This document shows, piece after piece, positions 12,756 through 23,521 of a DNA stretch of 64,000 nt; position 1 is the stretch's first letter; every line of letters starts with the position of its first letter. This DNA is from Parasponia andersonii (lineage: Eukaryota > Streptophyta > Magnoliopsida > Rosales > Cannabaceae), in NCBI GenBank assembly GCA_002914805.1, contig JXTB01000117.1:281513-345512 (forward strand), given 5' to 3'. A program made the position numbers and the translations under genes. The notes under the pieces were generated by a model that was given only the letters and a program-made list of their open reading frames with translations, ran no database searches and had not been told where the DNA came from.

Positions 12756-13265
12756 ATGGCATACTTGACCCGAGAATCGCGCTACCGTGTTATCCGGAAG
12801 GAGCAACATGAGTTCCATATGGCGCCAAGGGAAGACGCTTCTGAGATGATCACGTTCGAACAAATCTGTAAGCGATCCGATCACTATCATCAACAAGATT
12901 TAGCTGATCATGACCATCATTTTCAGAAGCCATATTACTATCAGCAAAGTCACGTTGGTCACAAGGGGCCCTATCTGCATGCTACTTTGGTTCATGATCA
13001 GCAGCAGCCTTGTACTTACAGAGGGCCTTTTGTGCAAACTAGAATTGCTCCTCAAGGTCCTCATGTGCAAGGAACTATTACTCAATATAGTCAAGGAGAC
13101 CAAAACTATCCACTAGCTAACATGGTGAGTAATCAAGTAGCTCCTCAAGTAGTGATGAAAAAGAATGGTGGTGCAATTGACTGTAATGAGGCAGCAAAGC
13201 ATTATGGTGGAGTAGTTTTTATAGATTATGGTAGGACCAATAACAAACTCCCCCTTAGATCTTAA
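12756..13265 (+). CDS. Type-1 small protein gene 1, 169 aa, function unknown
   Basis: Single-exon frame from ATG to TAA. I do not recognise the family. The protein is hydrophilic and rich in His, Gln and Tyr. It has no N-terminal hydrophobic stretch, so no signal peptide, and no membrane segment. Three short related units occur in the middle: KGPYLHAT (70-77), RGPFVQTR (89-96) and QGPHVQGT (100-107). The C-terminal 30 residues, from AIDCNEAAKHYGG through VVFIDYGR, are the best conserved part and are nearly identical in the 167-aa paralogue at 16569. The rest has diverged but remains open in both, which argues for selection. A TATA box and leader are shared with the paralogue. The start is the first ATG after the TATA box and aligns with that of gene 2. 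A precursor or regulatory protein is possible but unproven. Confidence 0.8.
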   Translation: MAYLTRESRYRVIRKEQHEFHMAPREDASEMITFEQICKRSDHYHQQDLADHDHHFQKPYYYQQSHVGHKGPYLHATLVHDQQQPCTYRGPFVQTRIAPQGPHVQGTITQYSQGDQNYPLANMVSNQVAPQVVMKKNGGAIDCNEAAKHYGGVVFIDYGRTNNKLPLRS

Positions 13266-13267
13266 TT

Positions 13268-13289
13268 AATTAGTATTTTGATACTAATT
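13268..13289 (+). promoter_or_regulatory. Conserved 3'-UTR stem-loop after gene 1
   Basis: AATTAGTAT-TTTG-ATACTAATT is a perfect 9-bp inverted repeat with a 4-base loop, starting 3 bases after the stop codon. It is identical after gene 2 (17075-17096) and nearly so after the fragment at 30389. A role in mRNA 3' processing or stability is inference; simple shared ancestry would also keep it. Confidence 0.6.
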
Positions 13290-13335
13290 TGGCTCATCTC
13301 TTGTGTTTATGTAATTGGTATTTGTGTGAGGACTA

Positions 13336-13384
13336 AGGACTTTGTTTATGCTCCTTTTAAGGACTTTGTTTATGCTCCTTTTCC
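13336..13384 (+). repeat. 24-base tandem duplication in the 3' UTR of gene 1
   Basis: AAGGACTTTGTTTATGCTCC plus TTTT occurs twice in a row; gene 2 has one copy at the matching place (about 17145). Confidence 0.85.
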
Positions 13385-13559
13385 TTTTTACATGAGAGTA
13401 AAAACTGTACGCCTAGACTTGTACTAAAGGAAGTTGTTCCATGTGTGTAATTATCTTTAGCTCTCCTCCTCTGGTTTTCGTACGGGAGTGAAGTAAATCT
13501 TTGTTGCTAATAATGTACCAAGATGTAATATAGTAATATTATGCCTTTCTTATGTATCT

Positions 13560-15440
13560 CTTGTTCACCATCTCCAATATGTTAATATATATATATATGT
13601 ATGAAAGAGCGTGCAAACTAAAAACAACAATATGCTAGAAAATTTTGTTTATCAATCAAAATTCGCAAGAGGACACAAAAGAGTTAAAAAAATTTAAATA
13701 AAAAAAAAAAAAGGAATGTGCGCGCATCAACGGGGACAAACTGGTGGCTGCTAACCTATGCAAACGGCTGTCAATGATGCGACTATCACGCGATGTTGCG
13801 GCTAACAAAGTAATGGCTACCAACTTTTTTTCTTATAATCTCCTAGAGTCCATAATAAATCCTAGCAAATCTAGTATTTTTTTTCAGGCTAATATTAACT
13901 TTTGAGCAACAAAATAGATATAAGTGAAAACAAGTATATTTACGTACCAAAAATAATTACTCTCACATAACTGGTGTAATCTGATTTGTTATCTGTTTCC
14001 TCAATTAAGATGGAGAATAACATTTTTTTGCCAAAAAACCATAGCAATGATAATAATAATAATATATTATTATTATTTTACGCAATTTATTTTTTATCAA
14101 CTGAATATTTTATTTTGGTGAGGGATATGTATGTATTATAGAAGCATGCTCCTCCCACGCAATCACTAAATATTATATATGTCTAAAACTAAAACGTCAA
14201 AAAAAAAAAAGAATAAAAGAGAATTAAAAAGCAGAGAAAACATACAAATTTCCCAAAGTTCGGCTAATATTACCTACGAGTAATGCTAGAAACACGTATA
14301 ATTTATACAAAAATTACGTAATAATGTAGCATGCTTTTCATTTACCCATATTTTTCTAAAGTAGAACCACACCATATACCTGATTAGTAATAAATATCCA
14401 CACCATATACCTGATTAGTAAAAAATATATGGCACATTATTGTGTGTGACTTTTGTGTGTAAAATTTATGTGTTTCAATCGTTACTTTATTGACTACGTA
14501 TTTATTCCCACTCTCCAAAAGTTCTCCTTGAATACACCCCTATGTATAGTTATATTTATTAATTCATGAGTTAGAACTAAAATCCTACTCAATTAGAAAT
14601 AGCCTATGAATAGTTATCAAAAATATCCTAGAATTCCAATCTAATGAGATAAGGACTTCACATAAATCTATATATATACTACTTTGAGCATTGAGCGTGC
14701 ATGCTTTAGGCACGTACACCCGTTCTTTAATAAAAATAAAAACAAACAGTATTAACAAAATTAATTAATTTTGCTATGTGGTTATATCAAATAGAACATC
14801 ATTTTAGAGATTTTAATTTTAGTAACACATGAAATTATGAAGTTTTTAATGTTTATTTCGTCACATGATATAAGTTGAATTTTTTTAGTGGCCACAAGGA
14901 CATATTTGGAGAAAGTCCCCTTTGTGATATAGTTTGATCTAAAACTGACTCCTTTTATTTTTAGTCGTTTTATAATGAATAAAACAAGGAAAACAAAGAA
15001 TTTATATCAAATTAGACTTTAAATGATCTGTAATTTAGTAATATTATTTGATATAATTTAGTAGTACCTGCGAAAAAAAACATGCCAAAAAAAAAACCAT
15101 TAGACGTAGGAAATTTGATTTCATTTAATTTAATTTGAGTCTTATAATTGTGTAAATAACAAAAAATTCTTTAAAAAAACCTGAAACCTGAAATTTATTT
15201 TAATTTGAGTCTTATAATAAGAAGCCCAATCACCTAATATTTGGTCCACTCCACGCAGAATAGGTTGTAGTAAATCATTAAAGAGAATGCTTTAAAAAAA
15301 ATCATTATAGAGAAATAAAGAAATTTAAAAAAAAAAAAAAAATGAAGCACTGAAGTAACCAAGCAGGCATATTGTCTAAGAAGGTCCGCATCCCAAGTCT
15401 ATCAGCGTTTCCATAGATACTATAGATATATAGGACTCCC
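13560..15440. other. Spacer between the two type-1 genes
   Basis: AT-rich, with no supported coding region. Contains a short less AT-rich patch (13715-13805), a MITE-like element (14281-14484) and A-rich runs. Short duplicated phrases such as TTTAATTTGAGTCTTATAAT occur at about 15130 and 15200. Confidence 0.6.
14281..14484. mobile_element. MITE-like element with about 45-bp imperfect terminal inverted repeats
   Basis: The left end TAATGCTAGAAACAC and the reverse complement of the right end, TAACGATTGAAACAC, match. The match continues inward (ATAATTTATACA against AAATTTTACACA, then AATAATGT). It is about 204 bases long and non-coding, with an internal near-perfect tandem repeat of CACACCATATACCTGATTAG (about 14368-14430). 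The superfamily is not clear; a TA target duplication is compatible. Non-autonomous. Confidence 0.6.
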
Positions 15441-15962
15441 AGGAAAAATTAAACACCACAAATATCTGACTCTTACAAAGATAAGGAGTCCTATGCCCAA
15501 CAATACGAATCATTACTTGACATCTATGTTCCGGCACTATTAACCTTCGCCTTGTGGGATATTTTTCCTTGTTATCTCCAGTTTTTAGTCCTAGATAGTA
15601 AGAGAAGCTTCAGTCATCAATATTGTTTCGCATGGTCTATTATGCCCTCAGTCAAGCAAGTAGATAGGGATAATTTAGAGTCTCAGAACATTATCCACTA
15701 TGGTCTTTCTTTTTTTCTTTTTTTTTTTTCTTTTTCTCTTTTCTCTTAAACAAACCAAATAATTGCACTTCAAGATTATTCCTTTACTGAAGAAGAATAT
15801 AGTGTTCATCCACAAACCGTTCCACGACAAAATAATGATCAGATCAAGTATCTCTACATATCATATTCGTTTCAGTCTTTAAGAATGAGAAGTGTCTTTA
15901 TCTTTCCTTTATTCCTTTTAGATATCATATTGTTTGGAATTAATATATAGGTACTGGTAATT

Positions 15963-16310
15963 TGTCCTTGTTTGTGACCTGAATTATATTTGTTCTAACC
16001 ATGAAAATCGGCCGATTCCTTCACTCCCAACACTGATCTCGTTGGAAGTACGGGAGCTCTACCCCACTGTAGGGACTTATTTTATTGAAAGATTTTTTCA
16101 TACAATTTCATCCATACACATATATGTTTTAGAGTTTTAAAATTTTATATATTTAAGTTTGGATGTGTAAAATTATATTTTTTATATCTTATTTTCAACA
16201 AAGTAAAATTTTCTTTTCTACCAGTATTTTTTTCATGATTAGAGTTTTTTATTTAAATCTGTGGTCGTATTTTTATTTTTTGATCGATTGTCGTTCATTA
16301 ATTCTCAACA
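15963..16310 (+). mobile_element. Solo LTR of the Copia-3 family in the gene 2 promoter
   Basis: It matches the LTRs at 36163-36559 and 40639-41036: near-identical phrases include CATACACATATATGTTTTAG, GTGTAAAA, TTTTCTACCAGT and TTAATTCTCAACA. It is flanked by TAATT on both sides (15958-15962 and 16311-16315), a 5-bp target duplication. Gene 1 shows the uninterrupted site at about 12480 (AATAATTATTTAACTAAAT). It sits about 155 bases upstream of the TATA box of gene 2. A solo LTR remains when the two LTRs of an element recombine. It is more diverged than the 36-kb pair and so probably older. Confidence 0.85.
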
Positions 16311-16464
16311 TAATTATTCAACGAAATAAAACATATAAACTAACCAAAAATCTTAAAGAGTAATTGTAAAAAAGAGACCAGAAGTTAATTTGTGTGTAAA
16401 GAATCACCATATGATTACATGGAAAGTGCTTTAGAATCTGTGTTATGGAAGCTACTCCGGTTTC

Positions 16465-16472
16465 TATATAAG
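16465..16472 (+). promoter_or_regulatory. TATA box of type-1 gene 2
   Basis: TATATAAG in the context TTCTATATAAGG, 104 bases before the ATG, followed by CCTTTAGCCTTTGTATCGGTAA as in gene 1. Confidence 0.7.
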
Positions 16473-16568
16473 GAGTTTCGGTCCTTTAGCCTTTGTATCG
16501 GTAAACAAAGAGCCAAAAGTTCCTTATAACTAGCTTTATGCTTAATACTTCTTTAGTTTCTTAAATTC

Positions 16569-17072
16569 ATGGCACAATTTGTTATGATCAGGGAATTGCG
16601 CTGCCGTGTCCAAAAGGATCAACACCAGTACCATATGGCGCCTAGGGAAGAACCTTTGGACATGATCATGGTGGAACAAATGGGTAAACGATTTGATCCG
16701 TATAATTATCACCAAGAGTTTACTGATGAAAGTCATTTTCAGAAGCCATATAATTGCTATGACCAGAAAAATCATGTTGGTCACAAAGGGCCTTATCTGC
16801 ATGCTACTGTCGCTCATGATCGGCAGAACCCTTGTGCTTGCAGAGGGCCTCCTGTGCAAACTAGAATTGCTCCTAAAGGGCCTCTTATGCAAGTTCAAAA
16901 TTATAAAGAAGATCAAAATTATCCACAAGCTAACATGGTGAGTACTCAAGTTCCTCGAGTGATCAAAACGCAGGTTGGTGCAATTGACTGTAATGAGGCA
17001 GCAAAGCTTTATGGTGGAGTAGTTTTTATAGATTATGGTAGGACCAATAACAAACTCCCTCTTAGAGCTTAA
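16569..17072 (+). CDS. Type-1 small protein gene 2, 167 aa, function unknown
   Basis: Tandem paralogue of the gene at 12756. The shared parts are HMAPRE (22-27), HFQKPY, HVGHKGPYLHAT (69-80), VQTRIAP, DQNYP-ANMVS and the C-terminal block AIDCNEAAKLYGGVVFIDYGR (138-158), with the tail TNNKLPLRA. Hydrophilic, with no signal peptide or membrane segment, and a single exon. Identity is highest at the C-terminus and around residues 60-110. The two N-terminal regions differ by small in-frame insertions and deletions, the pattern of a maintained coding sequence. The promoter carries a solo Copia LTR, so its expression may differ from that of gene 1. Function unknown. Confidence 0.8.
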   Translation: MAQFVMIRELRCRVQKDQHQYHMAPREEPLDMIMVEQMGKRFDPYNYHQEFTDESHFQKPYNCYDQKNHVGHKGPYLHATVAHDRQNPCACRGPPVQTRIAPKGPLMQVQNYKEDQNYPQANMVSTQVPRVIKTQVGAIDCNEAAKLYGGVVFIDYGRTNNKLPLRA

Positions 17073-17074
17073 TT

Positions 17075-17096
17075 AATTAGTATTTTGATACTAATT
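17075..17096 (+). promoter_or_regulatory. Conserved 3'-UTR stem-loop after gene 2
   Basis: The same perfect 9-bp stem and TTTG loop as at 13268-13289, beginning 3 bases after the TAA. The downstream sequence through GGCTCATCTCTTGTGTTTAT also matches gene 1. Confidence 0.6.
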
Positions 17097-17399
17097 TGGC
17101 TCATCTCTTGTGTTTATAAAATTGGTACTTGTGTGAGGACTAAGGACTTTGTTTATTCTCCTTTTCTGTTTTACATAGGAGTAAAAACTGTACCCCACCT
17201 AGACTTGTACTAAGGGAATTTTTTTCACTTTTTTTGTGCGCAATTATCTTTGGCTCTCCTCCTTTGGTTTTCCTACGAGAGTGAAGTGTATCCCTGTTTG
17301 TAATATTGAACTAAGATGTAATATATTGAAGTGTGCCTTTTATGTATATCTCCCTCTCTCTAGATATGATATATATGCTAATAAAAGAGTGTATAACTG

Positions 17400-18170
17400 C
17401 TCAAACAAAATACAAACACTTGTATGCAGCCGGAAAAAAAAATGCAAACGCTTGTATATATGTGCTAGAAAACCATTTCTTGAATATGACTCTTAATTAG
17501 AAGACTAATTAATTAAATGTATTCAGTTTAACAACCATACGTATACATGCAGATATGTTTTTGGTTGAGAATTATTGGAGTTAGACCAAAATCAATATCC
17601 ATAATAATTTTCCATGGACATTGTTAACTTGGAATTAATGATAGTGTTGAGATTGGATATATTATGATTCTGTTGTGCATTTCATTCTTTGCATACCCCA
17701 AAAAAAAAAAAAATCAACGACATTTCTCTTTTCTTCTTTCAAAGGAAAAACGACAAATATGCAGTCTTTCCACGACATTTGATTGTCATTTTCCCGAAAA
17801 AGGGACGACATCTTGTCCTTTCGCCAGCCGTTTCCCATGAATGTATTTTCTCTTTAACATGTCGTTTTCCGCCATCAAATGAAAGAACATCTCTTTTTCT
17901 TTTTTGTGTTGTTTATATATGAAACGACATGTGTTTTCTCCTTTACGACATATGGTCTACTGACCGTTGTACCTATTAACAAATTTTTTTTCTTCTTCTT
18001 CCAAATATCTGAATCAAATTCTTTTATTTGGATGCCCTTTTTGTTCAGAAACGTAGATAACGTTATGCTGATTATATTTGGAATATAAACTACAAGTACT
18101 CAGGAGATTGTGCCTCTAATCAATGTCATCAAACTTATCTGAAGATAAAATAAAATATATAAACAGCATG
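17400..18170. other. Intergenic with scattered ACGACAT/ATGTCGTTTT words
   Basis: About 17715-17970 has several copies, in both orientations, of short words such as ACGACAT and ATGTCGTTTTCC. The same words recur at 26380-26780. Clustered short motifs of this kind are typical of subterminal regions of CACTA-like transposons, but no termini were found, so this is tentative. The open frames here are T-rich and unsupported. Confidence 0.35.
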
Positions 18171-18180
18171 ATCACTAAGG

Positions 18181-18882
18181 AGTGACGGATGTATACTGTG
18201 GCGAGTCAACTTTCTTAAATTTAGAATTTTTAACTTTGAAATTCCATTTATTTTCCAAAAATACCCCATTCCCCCACTCAATTTTTTTTTCCATGTGTAT
18301 TTATTTGTGTTTCCTAATTTTAATTATTTCTATTTGAATTTTAGGACATACTTCCCTTATTTTTCTCAAAATCCTAAAAAAAAAAAAAAAGAAAAATACC
18401 TACTATGCTCTAGAATTTAAAACCTTCATTGAATACAATTTCTTCGTCCAAACTTTCAGTCAATTAACAATTCTTCTTCTTCTTTTTCTTTTTACTCTCA
18501 CTAAATACTATAATGAACTCCTTAACTATTAAATTCTATTTCCTTGAAGTCAGGTTATACTTAGTTGTGTTTTTCTCTTAGTTATAAAATTTCATAGCTT
18601 ATATGATTCTATGAAACGATCTTTTTTAAGGATTTTACAAATAATATATCATTAAAATCAACAAACAACTAAAAAAGAAGATCATGACAAAAATAATTTT
18701 GACATAATTATCAATGAGGTTTCAAAAATATTTCCAAAATATGAAAACTTATAAGGGATAATTCTATATTATTGATCGATAATATATATTATTAAATAGT
18801 TAAAATTTTTGCATCTTAATTATATGATCGGTTTTTTTATTCATAATGCACCCCACTAAATTAAAATCCCGGATCCATCACT
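18181..18882. mobile_element. Non-autonomous hAT/MITE-like element
   Basis: The left end AGTGACGGATGTA and the right end GGATCCATCACT form a short imperfect inverted repeat (AGTGACGGAT against AGTGATGGATCC). Flanking ACTAAGG and GCTAACG could be a worn 7-8-bp target duplication. The interior is A/T-rich and non-coding. The second Copia element begins 27 bases beyond its right end. Confidence 0.4.
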
Positions 18883-18908
18883 GCTAACGATAATACTATT
18901 ATGTACTA

Positions 18909-19371
18909 TGTTAGAATTTTGACTTGTTAGTTTTTATAATTGTTTTGTACTTTGTCCCACATCGTTTGTGTATGAATATTTGGGGTCTACAATTGGCTAT
19001 AAATAAAACATTCTGTAATTAGTTTTTAATCATTCCAAAATTAGTTTCCCTATTAGTGAGGACCTTTATTCCTAAGGACCTCCATAGTTTTGTTTTTACC
19101 CTTTTTCCCATTTGTTTCTGGGTTTTTGCATTATAGTCTAAATTTTGTATTTCCTCTTTTTGAAGTTAGTGAAGTAGTCAGCAACACCCCGAAGACGTAG
19201 GTAATTTGTCGAACCTCGCTAAATTTTGTGTTCTCCTTTATTTTTGGATTTAGTATTTTCTGCGCATTATTTGCTTTTCTTAATTTCAATAGCTAGTTGG
19301 TAGTTTATATTTAATATTGTCTTAGTATTAAATATAAGCATTTGGAGTAGTTGTGCTTCCACTGCACAACA
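18909..19371 (+). repeat. 5' LTR of Copia-2
   Basis: 463 bases, TGTTAGAA..CACAACA, with a GGCTATAAATAAAA promoter core near 18995. Confidence 0.92.
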
Positions 19372-22300
19372 AGTGGTATCAGAGTAGCAGGTTCGCTCTA
19401 GGCTTTGTTTTATAGCTATATTAGCAGAAATGTCAGAATCTTCGTCAATGCCGGCAAAGACGAAAATGGTGACTAATGCAAAAATCGATGTGGAGAAATT
19501 TGATGGCCGAAATAACTTCGGCTTGTGGCAGTGCGAGCTATTGAATGGTTTATGTCAACAAGATCAAGATATTGCTCTGGAGGAGACGAAACCGGAGAAG
19601 ATGGATGATAAAGAATGGGAGAGAATCAATCGTCAAGCTTGTGGTACGAACCATTCATGTCTTTGTAGAGAACAGAAGTATCCATTCATGAGGGAGACTT
19701 CTGTAAGTAAGCTGTGGAAGGCGCTCGAGAACAAATACATGAAGAAGAGCAATGAGAACTGCCTATACTTGAAGAAGAGACTTTTCCGCCTCCAGTTGAA
19801 GCCTAGTATGACTATCGATGACCACATTGATACTTTTAATCAGTTGATTTGCAGATTTGTTGAATTTGAATGAAACCTTCAAAGATGAGGATAAAGCAAT
19901 GTTGCTGATTTGGTCCCTTCCTGATGAGTTAGGTCATCTCTGTATTACGTTGCTTCGTGGGAAGGAAAAATTATCCTTCGATGAAGTGAGTGCTGCATTG
20001 TACAATCATGAGATTCAGAAGAAAGATCAGAAGGAGAATAAGGACGTGCCAGCAGAAGCGCTTATAGCCAGAGGACGTAGTCAAAGCCGTAAGCAGAAGA
20101 AAATTGGTAGATCTCGTTCGAAATGAAGACCTGGTAAGGATGAATATGCTTTTTGTCATGAGAAAGGGCATTGGAAGAAAGATTGTCCGAAGTTACAGAA
20201 TAAAGGCAAGGGCAAAGCTACTTCTGATGCATATGTAGCTGAAGTTGAAGATGATGAGTCAGATTTTGCTTTACTTAGTCAGCCAATGATGTCTCAACAT
20301 GACAAGTGGATTTAGATTCGGGTTTCACTTACCATATGTGTCCTCACAAGGAGTGGTTCTTCAACTTTGAAGAGCTAAATGGTGGAGTTGTTTACATGGG
20401 AAATGATGAATCATGTAAAACAGCTGGGGTAAGTTTAATTCGATTGAAAAATCATGATGGATCGACTAGAGTTCTGACAGATATTCAGTATGTACCAAAA
20501 TTAAAGAAGAATTTCATCTCTTTGAGGGCTTTAGAATCCAAAGGCTTCGCTATGACTATACGAGATAGAATTCTAAAAGTCACTTCAGGCTCTTTGGTGG
20601 TGATGAAAGGTACAAGAAGAAACAACTTGTATTACTACAATGGTAGTACAGTTATTGGATCAGTTGTTACAGTTTCTGAAGATGATAAAGCTTCAGAAAT
20701 TACCAAGTTATGGCATATGCATTTGGGACATGCAGGGAAAAAAGCTTTCTATAGTTTGGTGAAACAATGCTTACTGAAAAGAGCAAAGCCCTGCAAGTTG
20801 GACTTTTGTAAATACTGAATTCTAGGAAAACAGACAAGAGTGAAGTTCGGCACAGCAATTCACAATACTGAGGGTATTCTGGATTATGTTCATTCAGATG
20901 TGTGGGGACTTACCAAGATAGCTTCTTTGGAGGTATGCATTATTTTGTTACTTTTGTCGATGACTTTTCCAGAAGAATTTGGGTGTATGTAATAAAGAAT
21001 AAGGATGACGTGCTTGAAGTCTTCCTTAAATAAAAAAATATGATTGAGACTTAGACAGGTAGAAAGATCAAACGACTTCGATCAGACAACGATAGAGAAT
21101 ATAGAAATGATCCATTTTTGGGAGTTTGCCAGTCTGAAAGTATTGTACGTCACTTTACAATCAGAAAAAAACACAACATAATGGGGTGGCAAAACACATG
21201 AATCGGACTTTGCTGGAGAAGGTTCGGTGTATGTTGTCCAATGCTAGGCTGGGCAAAGTTTTTTGGGTTGAGACAATTGCGTATGCATGTCATCTCATTA
21301 ATCATTTAGCATCGACTGTAATTGGAGGCAAAACCCCTCCTGAGGTATGGTCTAGAAAATTTGCTAGTGATTATGATTCTTTATATGTCTTTGGTCCCAC
21401 TGCCTATTATCATGTGAAAGAATCCAAGTTGGATCCGAGAACTAAGAAAGCATTATTTATGGGCATCAGCTCAGGTGTAAAGGGATATCGACTTTGTTGT
21501 CTAAGTTCGAGGAAGATTTTATTTAGCAGGAATGTTACTTTTGATGAGTCTACCATGTTGAAAAAGGTAATAAAAGACCAAGAGAAGACCATTAGTATTC
21601 CACAATAGGTAAAGCCTAGTCGGCAGCAGGTGGAGTTTGAGAAAATGACAATAGTAGTCCCAGCTAATGTTATTGAAAATAGTGGTGACATTCTATTGGC
21701 AGAGGAGGATACTGAAGATGAAAAAGAGGTTCCGACCCAAGAACCTCAACAGTAGCAAGAATCAATTACACATAATAGGCCACGACTTGAAATTCGTAAA
21801 CCTGTTCGATTTGTTGATATGGTGGCCTATTTACTTTCCATTGTAGATGATGATGTTTCTTCCACGTACAAAGATGCAGTCAAAAGTTCAAAAAATGAAC
21901 AGTTAAGAAAGCAATGGAGGAAGAAATGCAGTCTCTTCGGAAGAATGAAACTTGGGAACTAGCTCAACTACCGAAGAATAAGAAGGCAATTGGGTACAAA
22001 TGGGTATATGCAAAGAAAGATGGATTTCCTGATAAGAATGATGTTCACTTCAAGCTAAGATTGGTAGCGAAAGGCTACACTCAGTTGGAGGAAATTGATT
22101 ACAATAAAGTATTTTCTCCAGTCATTAAACATTCCTGCATTAGAATTTTGTTAGCCTTGGTAGCGCAGTTGGATCTTGAACTAGTTCAATTGGATGTGAA
22201 AACTGCATTTCTATATTGTGATTTTGAAGAAAAAATCTATATGTCTCAGCCAAAAGGATTCAACGTTGCTAAAAAAGAAAATTAGGTTTGTAAACTGAAA

Positions 22301-23521
22301 AGATCACTTTATGGGTTGAAACAATTACTAAGGCAGTGGTACAAGCGATTTGATCGTTTTATGATGGGTCAGAAGTACACAAGAAGCGAGTTTGATATTT
22401 GTGTGTATTTTCGCAGGCTACAAGGTGGGTCTTTCATTTATCTACTCTTGTATGTTGATGATATATTGATAGCTTCGAAAAGTCAAGAAGAAATTAAGAA
22501 GTTGAAGACTCAGTTGAATCAAGAGTTTGAGATTAAGGATCTCAGTGAAGCAAAGAAGATTCTTGATATGGAGATTAGAAGAGATAGAGGGAGAGGCAAG
22601 TTTATTTTGTCTCAGAAGCAATATCTGAAGAAAGTATTACAGCATTTTGATATGACTGAACAATCAAAACCTGTTAGTACACTGCTTGCTCCTTATTTTA
22701 AGCTTAGTGCATCTTTTTCCTAGATACAAAACGAGAGTACATGTCACAAGTTCCGTATTCAAATGCGGTTGGTAGCTTAATATATGCGTTGATGTATACG
22801 AGACCCGATATTTCACATGCAGTTGGAGTTATAAGCAGGTTTATGCATGATCTGGGTAAAGATCATTGGCAAGCCGTGAAATGAATTCTACTGTACTTAT
22901 TGAAGACTGTAGATGTTTGTTTGGTTTTTGAGAGGGATGATAGACTTGGTCAGTGTGCAGTTGGTTATGTTGATTCCGATTACGCTGGTGATTTGGATAA
23001 ACGTCGATCAACTACTGAATATGTATTCACATTTGCAAGAGTACCAATCAGTTGAAAATCTACTTTATAGTCTACAGTTACTTTGTTTACTACAGAGGTC
23101 AAGTACATGGCAGTTACAGAGGCTGTGAAGGAAGCTATTTGGTTACAAGAATTACTAGAAGAGCTAGGAGTTGTTCAGAAGCATGTCTGTATTTATTCTG
23201 ATAGTCAGAATGCCATTCACTTAGTGAAGAATCTAGTATACCATGTACGTACGAAGTATATTGATATCCCACATCACTTTGTGTAAGAGATTATTGATGA
23301 AGGAAAGATACTGCTTCAGAATATTGGGACTGCTAAGAATCCTGCGGATATGATGACCAAGGTGGTGATATCGATCAAGTTCAATCATTGTTTGGACTTG
23401 ATCAACATCCTACAAGTTTGATGGCACCTTTCGGTACATAAAGTGGCGTTGCTGTAATTGATAGAGGATATAGGAACTAGGGAAATTTGGATGGGACCTA
23501 CTAACTCGCCACGGTAGAGAT

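Noticed and set aside
16542-16949. 135-codon minus-strand frame opposite type-1 gene 2, with a shorter counterpart opposite gene 1
   Set aside because: An exact antisense shadow of the coding sequence; its openness follows from the His/Gln/Asp-rich codons of the sense strand, and there is no promoter or start conservation.
12756-17072. BURP-domain cyclase partner for a burpitide-type system
   Set aside because: I looked for the BURP Cys-His pattern in the frames around the small genes and found none; the peptide-precursor idea stays speculative.
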